From Paenisporosarcina indica (GTDB lineage Bacteria; Bacillota; Bacilli; Bacillales_A; Planococcaceae): DNA of 64,000 nucleotides. Below are positions 10,401 to 17,680 of the stretch, piece by piece. The notes beneath the pieces were generated by a model. It saw only the letters and a list, made by a program, of their open reading frames with translations, did no database searches and was not told the DNA's origin. The position numbers and the translations under genes were made by a program. The stretch's first letter is position 1, and every line of letters begins with the position of its first letter. Location of the stretch: positions 124,001 through 188,000 of the forward strand of contig NZ_MPTA01000002.1 of NCBI RefSeq assembly GCF_001939075.1, given 5' to 3'.

Positions 10401-12454
10401 GTGCCCTTTAAATTTTGTTCCGTCTTACCATTCGATACAGTCGTATCTACCGAGTAAGCTAATGCTTCCGTAAAAGCAGCTGCGACAGGTTGAACTCGAC
10501 CTGGACCTTGTGCAAATACGTCAAACTTTGTTTTATCTAATATTTTTGCAGTGTTCGATAGTGCCACCTTAATATCAAATGGACTCCACTCAGGGTGTAC
10601 ATTTTTTAATAGAGCAACAATTCCTACGATGTGAGGAGTGGCCATACTTGTTCCTGTGTAACGATCATATGATTTTGAGTAGTCTGCTGAGGGATTGTCT
10701 TTCCCGTATGCAGCTACTGATGACATGATGTTCGTTCCTGGAGCAGTTACGTCTGGTTTGATATCAAAGAACGGATTCGCTGGACCACGTGAACTTGAAT
10801 CGTTCATTGCATCACCTAATGTATTCTGTGAAACAAAGTTGCTAAACGTTACTTTTCCTCGGTTAATTGCTAACGCATCACGAACTTTCATTCCCTCAGT
10901 GTAAGACATATCGAAAGTGGGAATAAATCCAAATGCATCTCCTAAGAAAATATTTGTAGGTCCAGGAGTGCCTGTTCCAGCAGCAGAGTTGTGAATAATG
11001 ACACCAACTGCACCTTTTTCTTTTGCATTGGCTACTTTATCTACAAATGCAATATCTCCACGTGCAATTAAGACTATTTTCCCCTTGACGTCAATTCCAT
11101 CGAAGTCTACTAAATTACCAACTTTCGGTATCGAAACCAGATCGAATTCGCCTGTCAATTGATTTTTCGGATCTACACCAAATGTCCATGCCATCATATT
11201 CACATTAGTGTCAGATGAAAAACTACCAGCAGATATTTTTACATTTGCAGATTTATTTATTTCAGGATTTGTTGAATTCCCAACAGCAATTCCTAGTGCT
11301 GCAGTTGAAGGGTTTCCAATTGTTCCTCTGTTAGGTCCTGAGTTTCCTGTAGCAATAACTGCTACAGTACCTGATAACATTGCGTTGTTAATCGCTATAG
11401 CATCTGAAGCTGTTGAGCTATTTGTCGAACCACCTAATGAGAGGTTAATAACATCCATATCTTCTTGTACTGCTTTTTCAATTCCTGCAATAATCCAAGA
11501 GTTATTTCCACTTCCATATGCACCTAGTACACGGTACGCATGAAGTTCTACTTTTGGTGCAAGTCCCTTGATACCATAAGGGTTATTCCCTATAGCAGCA
11601 ATTGTTCCAGATACATGTGTGCCATGAGATGTAAAGAATTCGTTGCCATTTGCATCCACGATTGGTTTGCTAGAAGGACGTTCTGATGGCATCGTTTCGT
11701 ACGGATCATCTGCTGCACGATCTCTTGTATAGTTCGCAGTTGATGTTTGTGGTACAAAGTTGTGTCCGCCTTTATACACGCCTGCAAATTCGGGGTGTAG
11801 GTAATCAATTCCTGTATCGATTACACCCACTTTTATGCCTTGTCCTTCAAAACCTTGTTCCCAAAGAGTAGGAATTCCGAGATGAGGTGCGCTAGTATTC
11901 ATCGCAGCTTCCGCAGTTCCTTCTTTAACAGGATTTCCAAGTGTGGTTACTTGTGTATCTGGTTCGACCAATACAACATCATCCAGTGTTGATAATGTTT
12001 TCAAATCTGATTGCTTTACAGTCATTGCAATTCCATTTAAGACTGTATTGTAAGAATAGCCTTCTTTAAATGTAATTTTTTTACTTCGTAAAATCTTTTT
12101 CGCATTGTCTTGTTGTGCTTTTATTTTTGACTTCACTTTGGTTATATCCGATTTTGTAAATGACTTACCTGCCAGTTTACTAATTCCTTCTTCCAATCCA
12201 ACAGGTTTCTCTGAAAAGGTAACAATGACATCAATTTCGCTGTCTCCCGTTAAGTCTTGTAACATTGGGTGTAGAACTTCGTTTTGGCTAAGAAGTTTTG
12301 TTTGTTGATTTACCGTATTTTTTAATTCAGTAACACTTTCATTCGGCGTTACATTCGTGTCCTGCGCAGCAGATGCATATGGTGCGATCATGGATAAAAT
12401 CAGCAACATAGTTAGAAAACTGCCGTACAATCTGTTTAACTTTTTCTGTTTCAA
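7418..12454 (-). CDS. Giant subtilase with tandem Ig-like repeats and SLH anchor
   Basis: A 1678-residue exported serine protease. Order: signal peptide 1-30; I9 propeptide about 65-155; S8 domain with Asp213 (VIDTGID), His277 (HGTHVSGT) and Ser603 (GTSMATPH); a PA insert about 420-520; Fn3/Ig-like stalk; five to six tandem Big_2-like repeats about 1085-1510, each starting with a (L/I)SV(N/S)P motif and ending with GVVTAVxEGTxxI-type text; a PxP linker; three SLH repeats about 1490-1678. The repeats probably hold the protease away from the wall. Start ATG 12452-12454 follows GGGGAAAAGAT-type purines. It differs from its neighbour in the canonical HGTH motif and the long Ig stalk, so the two are divergent paralogues rather than a recent copy. 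Confidence 0.92.
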   Translation of the reverse strand: MKQKKLNRLYGSFLTMLLILSMIAPYASAAQDTNVTPNESVTELKNTVNQQTKLLSQNEVLHPMLQDLTGDSEIDVIVTFSEKPVGLEEGISKLAGKSFTKSDITKVKSKIKAQQDNAKKILRSKKITFKEGYSYNTVLNGIAMTVKQSDLKTLSTLDDVVLVEPDTQVTTLGNPVKEGTAEAAMNTSAPHLGIPTLWEQGFEGQGIKVGVIDTGIDYLHPEFAGVYKGGHNFVPQTSTANYTRDRAADDPYETMPSERPSSKPIVDANGNEFFTSHGTHVSGTIAAIGNNPYGIKGLAPKVELHAYRVLGAYGSGNNSWIIAGIEKAVQEDMDVINLSLGGSTNSSTASDAIAINNAMLSGTVAVIATGNSGPNRGTIGNPSTAALGIAVGNSTNPEINKSANVKISAGSFSSDTNVNMMAWTFGVDPKNQLTGEFDLVSIPKVGNLVDFDGIDVKGKIVLIARGDIAFVDKVANAKEKGAVGVIIHNSAAGTGTPGPTNIFLGDAFGFIPTFDMSYTEGMKVRDALAINRGKVTFSNFVSQNTLGDAMNDSSSRGPANPFFDIKPDVTAPGTNIMSSVAAYGKDNPSADYSKSYDRYTGTSMATPHIVGIVALLKNVHPEWSPFDIKVALSNTAKILDKTKFDVFAQGPGRVQPVAAAFTEALAYSVDTTVSNGKTEQNLKGTVTFGKLGNLKDAPASVTKNILVKNLTGNPSDYNVSVEVTKKATGTLAAANVTVDQTSFTLTDEKTLKVTLNAPQGTNTNGNEILGYIHITNGKTNLSLPFAADFSPALITGIKAFSIDSLDLSYAPTSTKKNTTVRYEFFNTHNTTYIEFWDMLNPDGHLYEDGYIGYLVNATRTTTGAKTVAFNNGSYTPWGGSVKATLPDGLYTVDLTAANPQTGADPVSFADLGPLFVKSTPATIETTEAHEVNGNDYTFTAKVLDKYIDYQQILESEYGLGFNVNSKLTTSYVLKDKNGNVTQEGPVLLEQDGNFEIKFTNVPLGTNTLTINIVDAASNKTTAEYSVIRDGVESLDVDSNIEFTVGEKEQLAVNYVVTESDGTKTKTDVTSLATFSNYDENIISFEDGIVTAIGEGVTEITVKYADFEAKVTVKVNKADVLTISVSPSNLQLKVGQSGNFEVTSTVTKYDGTKTETDVTDVATYTFDDSIVSVENGVVTAVAEGTATITIEYAGEVSTVQVKVEKADVNGISVNPSSVSLKVGETDHLVVTQTVTAYDGSKTEKDVTALATYSGFNTSVITIDKGTITAVGEGTTNITINFENEVLTVPVTVKKADEIILSVNPTNVNVNVGKTDQLTVKQTLKQAGKDDVITDVTQEATYVVENKEVIAVEKGVITAKTVGTSKVNVTFGDNTVIVVVNVTEAPITETKTLSVNKANVQMIYGNKETLVVTETITKGNSSTNTDVSATAVYSGYDSKVVKVDKGVITTTGVGSTTIDVTVGDNKVKVLVTVSSIPPQPPITDPKPDPTPAPTPVTFGDVTTHWAKKEIEALATKRIILGVANDSFAPEAKLTRAQFAVLVSRALELDLKAYEGKFSDVPASKDWAYAGIEAAARAGIINGKLDGSFDPDANITREEIAAIIVRAVNHADASLLKDLDTSKVFKDDANISTFASLSVKQAVALGIVNGRSGNKFDPKASATRAEAAVMLYRALDKLGEF

Positions 12455-12736
12455 ATCTTTTCCCCCTTTTTTCCTTGAACATTTGGACTTAGGTCTTTTT
12501 ACCTTTCTCCAAAGTCATCTAACTATCAGACTTAGTTGAATAGTCCGATAAATTAGATATTACTAATGTATCATTTTACCAATAATTTGCAATAGTTTAA
12601 TTGCATATTTTTTCATATACACAATCTAAAGTAGAACATTAGTAATTATAGGTTATGTTTTAAAAACGATTTGTATGAAATTCCAATATCTAGAAGGGAG
12701 ATTGATAATGTTATTATTAATATTTAATTAGCTCTA
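12455..12736. other. Upstream region of SLH subtilase 2
   Basis: AT-rich spacer that should contain the leftward protease promoter. On the plus strand a GGGAG site precedes a 7-codon frame (12709-12732) and then the hairpin at 12741. This could be a leader peptide by layout only, and no regulated gene follows, so it is not called as a gene. Confidence 0.35.
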
Positions 12737-12770
12737 AATAAGGCTCCTTTCCAAGTCGGAAAGAAGCCTT
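12737..12770. terminator. Terminator downstream of the adaptor-gene remnant
   Basis: An imperfect stem AAGGCT..TTTCC / GGAAA.AAGCCTT with loop AAGTC. It lies directly 3' of the decayed adaptor copy and could work in both directions. Confidence 0.65.
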
Positions 12771-12780
12771 TATTTACTAG

Positions 12781-12890
12781 CTAGAATATAAGATGTCTGA
12801 GATAGAACTTCCATCCATCGTCTTTGACCGATTGCCATGTTGCTGTGTCCATTGACATTGGGAAGAAGATTGCTGGAGGGCTGTTCATAA
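12781..12890 (-). pseudogene. Decayed duplicate of the adaptor gene 3' end
   Basis: On the minus strand this block encodes FFPM(S)MDTATWQSVKDD followed by GWKFYLRHLIF and a stop. It matches the last 31 residues of the intact upstream gene (FFPMPLETPTWRSVKDA, then GWKFYLRHLIF) at about three quarters of positions. The rest of the gene copy is absent; the only open frame starts inside the intact gene's 3' end and passes through its terminator. It is thus a remnant of an old tandem duplication, diverged at both silent and replacement sites. It has its own following terminator. Confidence 0.8.
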
Positions 12891-12893
12891 TAT

Positions 12894-12928
12894 AAAAAAA
12901 GGCCCATTTCCGCAATGGAAATGAGCCC
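12894..12928 (-). terminator. Intrinsic terminator of the adaptor gene
   Basis: An 11-bp stem (GGCTCATTTCC / GGAAATGGGCC on the minus strand, one wobble), 5-nt loop, followed by TTTTTTT. Confidence 0.92.
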
Positions 12929-12938
12929 TTTTGTGAGT

Positions 12939-14231
12939 TTAGAAGATGAGATGACGAAGATAGAATTTCCATCCTGCGTCTTTAACTGATCGCCATGTTG
13001 GCGTTTCTAGCGGCATCGGGAAAAATACCGATGGTGCGTAGTTAAAGTCATTAATCAGCGGTTTGTTGACAACGATTGACTCAGCTTGTAGACCTTCACT
13101 GATGACGGATTGAGTTTTCCAGTCAAAAGCAATGGACACCGGTGTCTTTACTGCCTTGCCCTTTTCATTAATGACATGAGCAATGGCATTGTTTTCAAAG
13201 CGATCATAGAGCCATGCTGTTTTGATCGATACCGCTTCTTTTGCTTCATTTACAATGACCACTGCATTGGCATTATTTCCAAATGGTAGCGTGTTGATCG
13301 GTTGGTTAGGTTGAATGCGCATCTCATAGTAAGCAAGTGGATTCGTTTGTTCTTCAGGGTCTAATACTTTATACGCTGATAAGAAATCGGAATCATTTGC
13401 TGGCACTTGGGATATTTCTAAAATAACCCCATCGATTGCGGCATCCATGCCGTCTGCTTGGATTTTCACACGATCATTCGCTTGCATGTCTTGCCATTGC
13501 TCGCCTGTTGCGTACGTTACAATGATTTTTTCTGCGCTATAGATATCAATTGCAAGTGAACCGTTGTCATCGCGGATTTTTGAAATGACGCCTTCCACTG
13601 GACTAAGTACAGCAGCTGTTCCTTCTTGGGACAATTGGGCATCCACAACCATTAATTTTTGATTGATTTCAGACAGATTTTGTTCAGCCTCGGCGATTGC
13701 CTGAGCGAATGTACCGTCTTGGTATACATCTACCCCAACATCGACGTTAATTCCCAAATTCAATGTATTGTCATCAGGACCTTCTATCAAGTTATCTGAT
13801 GAATTGTCTGTTGAACTGTTCGTGCTTTCTGCATTGGCACGCTCAGATTCCAACGTACTGATGGTTGAATTAACTTCGGTGATTTGGCGTTCTAGGGATT
13901 GTTTTTCAGTTTCCCAAACAGTGCGTTGTTCGTCAGCCGTTGACGTGTTGAGCTTCGCAAGTTCCTGGCCTACTGATACAACATCGCCTTCTTTGACTAC
14001 CCAATCTTGAATTGTATCTTCATTTTTTAAGTAAACAGTCGACGTAGTAAGAGGTGCAACAAGGGATTCTTTCGGAAGTCCTTCCTCAAAATCACCTGTC
14101 GTCAGTCGTTCATATTCATCTACATAGACGGTCTTTGGAATGATGCTTTTGTCGCTGAAAAGTAAAACGGCATTGCCCCCGATAAAACAAGAGATGGCAA
14201 TTGATAACCCAATGGCTGTCCATTTATTCAT
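12939..14231 (-). CDS. YknX-like membrane fusion (efflux adaptor) protein
   Basis: A 430-residue membrane-anchored adaptor. One N-terminal membrane segment (about 5-25) is followed by a biotinyl/lipoyl-like half motif (VVKEGDVVSVGQELAKL, about 80-95), a coiled-coil hairpin (about 100-215, with a Ser/Asn-rich break), the second lipoyl half (SPVEGVISKI) and beta-barrel domains. This is the layout of HlyD/RND/ABC-type adaptors such as B. subtilis YknX. I chose ATG 14229-14231, since GGAGG lies 8 nt upstream; a GTG three codons earlier has no site. It overlaps the end of the Yip1-family gene by 8 bp, so the two are translationally coupled. No ATPase or permease gene lies beside the pair. Its 3' end was duplicated (12781-12890). 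Confidence 0.8.
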   Translation of the reverse strand: MNKWTAIGLSIAISCFIGGNAVLLFSDKSIIPKTVYVDEYERLTTGDFEEGLPKESLVAPLTTSTVYLKNEDTIQDWVVKEGDVVSVGQELAKLNTSTADEQRTVWETEKQSLERQITEVNSTISTLESERANAESTNSSTDNSSDNLIEGPDDNTLNLGINVDVGVDVYQDGTFAQAIAEAEQNLSEINQKLMVVDAQLSQEGTAAVLSPVEGVISKIRDDNGSLAIDIYSAEKIIVTYATGEQWQDMQANDRVKIQADGMDAAIDGVILEISQVPANDSDFLSAYKVLDPEEQTNPLAYYEMRIQPNQPINTLPFGNNANAVVIVNEAKEAVSIKTAWLYDRFENNAIAHVINEKGKAVKTPVSIAFDWKTQSVISEGLQAESIVVNKPLINDFNYAPSVFFPMPLETPTWRSVKDAGWKFYLRHLIF

Positions 14232-14916
14232 TAGAAGCACCTCCTTCTACAAAACTCACAAACCATTCTTCGAGTGGAAGTAGGCCGATAGCAGCTGTAA
14301 TAAGGGACATCGCAATATGTATGGCAATGAGCATGCTGACAATGGTGCGTGGATTCATTTCTGTAAACGCTCTGATAAACCGAACTTGCAGTCCAATAAT
14401 AAGGGCTGTAAAGATGGTTAACTGATTAAAGAACAGAATTAAAAATGGATTTTCAAACACGATTGTTGCTAATGGTCCAAATGAAAATAATGAGATCGGT
14501 GTTGTGGTACCACTCAACACGAAAATGAAGAACATCAAGCCTTTTTCAATCAATAAAATACCAACTACAAACAATTGCAGCACTGCTAGTTTTGAAAGTG
14601 TAATGCCAGTTATTTTGTTTAATAGAAACGCAATGCCAAAAAAGTGAAAAGCCATGTAGAGCACTGCCCAAATAACGATGCCAATGAGAGACATCAGACG
14701 TGCAATCGTATATGGATCTTTGCCGCCAAATGCATACAAAGTCGTAAGTTGCTCTGAGTTCATTCCCCAGATTTCTTGCAAAACAAACAGGAGTAGGCCG
14801 AAAAGACCAACCATCCAAACACGTTTCTTAAAGTCTCGCATTGTCGAAGAACCGAGATTTGTAATTAATTCTTGCTGATTCGCAAGACCACGCCAAAACC
14901 GAAAGTCAAAAATCAT
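14224..14916 (-). CDS. YknW-like Yip1-family membrane protein
   Basis: About 230 residues with five hydrophobic segments, starting after a short N-terminal helix region that contains FDFRFWRGLANQQELI. This is the Yip1/YknW layout. In B. subtilis YknW works with the YknXYZ ABC exporter that protects against the SdpC toxin; here only the W and X partners are present. The start is uncertain: ATG 14914-14916 has AAGGGA 10 nt upstream, while TTG and ATG codons up to nine codons earlier are open but lack a good site. It is the first gene of a two-gene operon. The function beyond membrane partner of the adaptor is inferred. Confidence 0.68.
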   Translation of the reverse strand: MIFDFRFWRGLANQQELITNLGSSTMRDFKKRVWMVGLFGLLLFVLQEIWGMNSEQLTTLYAFGGKDPYTIARLMSLIGIVIWAVLYMAFHFFGIAFLLNKITGITLSKLAVLQLFVVGILLIEKGLMFFIFVLSGTTTPISLFSFGPLATIVFENPFLILFFNQLTIFTALIIGLQVRFIRAFTEMNPRTIVSMLIAIHIAMSLITAAIGLLPLEEWFVSFVEGGASNE

Positions 14917-15243
14917 ATCATCGCGTTCCCTTCCCATAACCAATTGCTTTAATTATCCTTAATTCTACCAAATTTCGACATCATATGTAACCTGCTAACC
15001 CTATGTATTCTATTAAAATGGGGAAATAGTTTTACTCCACGTCTGTAATCCTTGTATAAATGTGCATTTATAGTGAAGTCCCATTCCTGTTTACCCTACT
15101 GGACCAAAATAAAACACCCAAATTAGAAAATATTTACTCTTCCTTTATCGCGCATTTGCGTTCCCGCACGTTCCGCAAGAGCCAACAAGTATGAAATCAA
15201 GGAGTAGGTGGATTATGTCATATAAACAAAAAGCTGATCCAAA
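14917..15243. other. Gene-poor spacer upstream of the YknW-like gene
   Basis: Mixed sequence with no gene of normal size. The left part should hold the promoter of the leftward pair. Nothing else was recognised apart from the weak small frame at 15215. Confidence 0.4.
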
Positions 15244-15325
15244 CGCAAAAAAGTGCGAGTCCCACCGGTGGCTCACACTTTTTTGCGATGTTTCAGTTGC
15301 AAGACTTAGGCCCCCACCTAAATAG
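15215..15325 (+). CDS. Doubtful 36-codon frame with good ribosome binding site
   Basis: ATG 15215 follows AAGGAG with a 10-nt spacer. The first 13 residues (MSYKQKADPNAKK) are hydrophilic, but the remaining codons run through a 44-nt inverted repeat that looks like a terminator. Either a very short peptide gene was cut by this hairpin, or the binding site is fortuitous. No family recognised. Confidence 0.2.
   Translation: MSYKQKADPNAKKCESHRWLTLFCDVSVARLRPPPK
15244..15287. terminator. Long perfect-type hairpin, probable bidirectional terminator
   Basis: The two arms CGCAAAAAAGTG and CACTTTTTTGCG pair fully, with CCACC / GGTGG at the tip and only short internal mismatches. The A6 and T6 tracts inside the arms would serve as tails in both directions. 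Confidence 0.7.
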
Positions 15326-15789
15326 GCTGCTGGGAGAAAACATATCGAGCAGGTCGGCGTAGGAATGAGATGTGATCTCCCCCGCTTCGTTATGTATGCA
15401 ATCCAACTTCCTCTATCATCCTGATCCCACAGTTTGATAGCTCTCCTATATTGTAAATCGAGTTGAACTATATGGGAACATTTGTCCCCAAGATAGCATT
15501 TTGACCCCTTATTTTAAAAGTAAAATTGAATTTCACTCCAACAGAACGGATCATAATCCAATTTTCCCATTTTCGAAAATCGTGAATAAATCTCTTACTC
15601 TATACCTACACTCTTACTATACCCTCTCAAAGAAAACTTTCTGCATATACTATACCATCCGGATTTCTATGAGAAGTGCTCACCTGGCACGACACCATGT
15701 CAGATTCTACCCGCAATAAGATTATGTTAAGCCGACCAGACGGTTTCATTCCCTTCTAATAGAAAACCAACCCAAAAGGATGTGAGATT
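15288..15789. other. Gene-free spacer
   Basis: No supportable gene. One degenerate CGTAGGAA core occurs near 15358. The open frame at 15501-15719 has no ribosome binding site and low-complexity composition. The part just left of 15790 should hold a promoter for the small peptide gene. Confidence 0.4.
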
Positions 15790-15894
15790 ATGAAAAACGA
15801 TAAAATATTTGGACTTAATACAGTCGATATTCTATTCGGTGTCATTGGTTCAAGTATTTCTGTCATTGTTCTGTATCTGTTGACTTCAATCTAG
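15790..15894 (+). CDS. 34-residue single-span membrane peptide
   Basis: ATG 15790 follows AAAGGA with a 9-nt spacer. The peptide has a charged start (MKNDK) and one long hydrophobic segment from about residue 12 to 34 (DILFGVIGSS then ISVIVLYLLTSI). A strong terminator follows 28 bp after the stop. Binding site, membrane helix and dedicated terminator together make a real gene likely, although it is far below usual annotation cut-offs. No family recognised; a small regulatory membrane peptide or a toxin-like peptide are both possible by size. Confidence 0.6.
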   Translation: MKNDKIFGLNTVDILFGVIGSSISVIVLYLLTSI

Positions 15895-15978
15895 GAGCGT
15901 GTTGTATGCTGAAGCCAAAATAAAGCCCTTCCCCGATTCAATCACAATCGGAGAAGGGTTTTTACATGTCTTGGTGAG
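15895..15978 (+). terminator. Terminator of the 34-residue peptide gene
   Basis: The hairpin at 15922-15963 has arms CCCTTCCCCGATT / AATCGGAGAAGGG (one mismatch), loop CAATCAC, and a tail of five T. It lies in a short spacer before the first family A element. Confidence 0.85.
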
Positions 15979-16258
15979 GACCGAGCAACCGCTCAGTTGT
16001 AATAATCGAGGGTCACGTAGGAAAAAACGATGTTGACGTAGGAATTTTGTGCTGTCACGTAGGAAAAATTGCCATTCACGTAGGAATTACCCCCAATCCC
16101 CGAAAGATTTCCGATCCTTCCCTTACAGAAAAGGCTGCTGAGCGTAGCGAACAGCCCCATTCAAAGGTTTTCGTACACTTGATAACCCCTGTAAACGCTT
16201 GAATTGCCCCGCACGCACATGCTTAGCGGGTATTTTTGTAAGAGAAGTGAGTAATTTA
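15979..16258 (+). repeat. Composite family A element, copy 1 (four 21-bp units)
   Basis: The copy begins with the imperfect hairpin CCGAGC-aacc-GCTCAG. ACGTAGGAA cores then start at 16015, 16036, 16057 and 16078, each exactly 21 bp apart. The right part holds GGCTG...CAGCC (around 16133-16156) and CCCCGCACGC...GCTTAGCGGG hairpins. The next copy follows directly. Confidence 0.85.
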
Positions 16259-16517
16259 GGACCGAGCAACCGCTCAGTTGTAATAATCGAGGGTCACGTA
16301 GGAATTTTGTGCCGTCACGTAGGAAAAATAGCCATTCACGTAGGAATTACCCCCAATCCCCGAAAGATTTCCGATCCTTCCCTTACAGAAAAGGCTGCCG
16401 AGCGTAGCGAACAGCCCCATTCAATGGTTTTCGTACACTCGAAAACCCTGAGAACGCCTGAATTGCCCCGCACGCACATGCTTAGCGGTTTTTTTGTAAG
16501 AGAAGTGAGTACTTTAG
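16259..16517 (+). repeat. Composite family A element, copy 2 (three units)
   Basis: Cores start at 16296, 16317 and 16338, again 21 bp apart. Compared with copies 1 and 3 one whole 21-bp unit is missing, the one whose spacer contains GATGTTG. The right part is almost identical to copy 1. Confidence 0.85.
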
Positions 16518-16631
16518 GACCGAGCAACCGCTCAGTTGTAATAATCGAGGGTCACGTAGGAAAAAACGATGTTGACGTAGGAATTTTGTGCCGTCACGTA
16601 GGAAAAATAGCCATTCACGTAGGAATTACCC
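16518..16631 (+). repeat. Composite family A element, copy 3 (left half, four units)
   Basis: Cores start at 16554, 16575, 16596 and 16617 (21 bp apart). The element stops just after the fourth core; the right-hand hairpin part is absent and unrelated sequence leads to the IDEAL gene terminator. Confidence 0.85.
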
Positions 16632-16696
16632 TAAAATGGGGAAAGCAGGCGAGCCAACTGCCACGGTTTTTAAGGCTGTGAATCCAATATTCTAAA

Positions 16697-16748
16697 AAAA
16701 AATCCACACAAAAACACCTACCAAAAAATCTTATAAGGTAGGTGTTTT
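16697..16748 (-). terminator. Intrinsic terminator of the IDEAL-domain gene
   Basis: A 12-bp stem (AAAACACCTACC / GGTAGGTGTTTT) with a 14-nt loop. The minus strand continues into TGTGTGGATTTTTTTT. Confidence 0.88.
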
Positions 16749-16784
16749 CAAAATGGCTCCATTTCCATGATATCCTCCAAAGGT

Positions 16785-17216
16785 TTAGTGTAGTAAACGT
16801 TTAAATAGATCCTCATTACGTGTTTGTAGTGCGTAATCGATCATGCGGCTAAGGTTTGCCTCTTCCAGCAAAGTAATGAATTCGCTAGCTTCTTCTATGA
16901 TTTCGCTCGTAGGTTCGCGTTCTTCTTCACCATGTTGTAAAATGGTTTGCAAATGCATATGAATATCAGACACTAGCAATAATTGATAGAGTGGCAAACG
17001 GATAAAACGATTGCCTTTTTGGAAGACAAAAACTTCGGATAAGTTTTCGACTTGGTACGTATGCATATTGACAATGATTTCTTTTCCTTCAATCGGAATG
17101 AAGTGGAAAAGATCTTCATCTTTGAGTATAGAAAAATACTGATAGGCAAATACCAATTTCATTTTTTGGCCTTCTCGTTTCGAATAAAATGGTTTCATCA
17201 ATTGAACTTGTAACAT
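16785..17216 (-). CDS. IDEAL-domain protein
   Basis: 143 residues, soluble, acidic. The C-terminal segment (about 118-140, ANLSRMIDYALQTRNEDLFKRLL) fits the short IDEAL domain found at the end of UPF0302-type and other small Firmicutes proteins (I-D-x-A-L ... D-x-x-x-F). The first 90 residues contain a beta-rich region with FIPIEGKEIIVNMHTYQVENL. Start ATG 17214-17216 follows GGAGGGG at good spacing. It is a single gene between two terminators. The biochemical role of IDEAL proteins is poorly known, so no function is assigned. Confidence 0.65.
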   Translation of the reverse strand: MLQVQLMKPFYSKREGQKMKLVFAYQYFSILKDEDLFHFIPIEGKEIIVNMHTYQVENLSEVFVFQKGNRFIRLPLYQLLLVSDIHMHLQTILQHGEEEREPTSEIIEEASEFITLLEEANLSRMIDYALQTRNEDLFKRLLH

Positions 17217-17291
17217 TGTAATTCCCCTCCTTGCTTATCAAAATATTCTGATTACTATAGTGTATCACAACAAGGTCTTTTTCGTGCAGGA

Positions 17292-17324
17292 TATTTTCAA
17301 AAAACTGCCTTTAAAAGGCAGTTT
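17292..17324 (-). terminator. Terminator of the disrupted small gene
   Basis: An 11-bp stem (AAACTGCCTTT / AAAGGCAGTTT) with a tight loop; the minus strand continues into TTTTTTGAA. Confidence 0.8.
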
Positions 17325-17332
17325 GGCAATGT

Positions 17333-17680
17333 TTATTTCTTCGGTTTTCGATATGTATAAAAAGCGATGGATTGTTCGTGGTATTGAATCAAAAATCCTC
17401 GCAATATGCGGTAAATGATTGATGCCATGTCTTGTCCAATTCGATCCTTGCAAATAAACGAACATTTATTATTGAAGAAATCAATCCTGATATCTTCAAT
17501 TTCAAAGCATTCAAATGTCATTCGTTTAATTGTGGCAACCCCTTGATCATTGGAAGCAATAATAGCGGATTTTCTTTCTCCATTTGGTGTAACGTAGAGC
17601 AGGAATTCTTGACCATAATGATTATTTCTTGCACTTTGTTTTAGTCCAGGTAATACGACTTCATACGATGGGCATACAAA
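17333..17680 (-). pseudogene. Small unknown gene with N-terminal frameshift
   Basis: On the minus strand a frame of about 113 codons runs from 17680 to the stop at 17333-17335, reading like a real protein (YEVVLPGLKQSARNN, GQEFLLYVTPNGERKSAII, ECFEIEDIRIDFFNN, MASIIYRILRGFLIQY). It has no ATG, GTG or TTG start before an internal Met (17519) that lacks a binding site. Just upstream, AGAAAGG and an ATG at 17674-17676 form an ideal start, but that frame ends after four codons (MPIV). A one-base shift joins the two. It is therefore a recent frameshift mutation, a sequencing error, or a +1 frameshift gene. A dedicated terminator follows. No family recognised. Confidence 0.55.

Noticed and set aside
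12709-12732. Seven-codon leader peptide before the hairpin at 12741
   Set aside because: Good binding site, but no regulated plus-strand gene follows and the hairpin is explained as the terminator of the adaptor remnant.
12781-12972. 63-codon frame as an independent small gene
   Set aside because: Its N-terminal half is read through the intact adaptor gene 3' end and its terminator; the C-terminal half is a duplicate remnant.
15501-15719. 72-codon plus-strand frame
   Set aside because: No ribosome binding site, no hydrophobic or domain pattern, composition like spacer DNA.
15979-16631. CRISPR array
   Set aside because: Repeats are only about 9-10 bp with 11-12-bp spacers, spacers recur between arrays, and no cas genes are near.
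16199-16681. 160-codon open frame with repeated HVGI/HVGK text
   Set aside because: It is produced by the family A arrays: 21 bp equals seven codons, so the frame stays open. It has no ribosome binding site and no conserved protein features.
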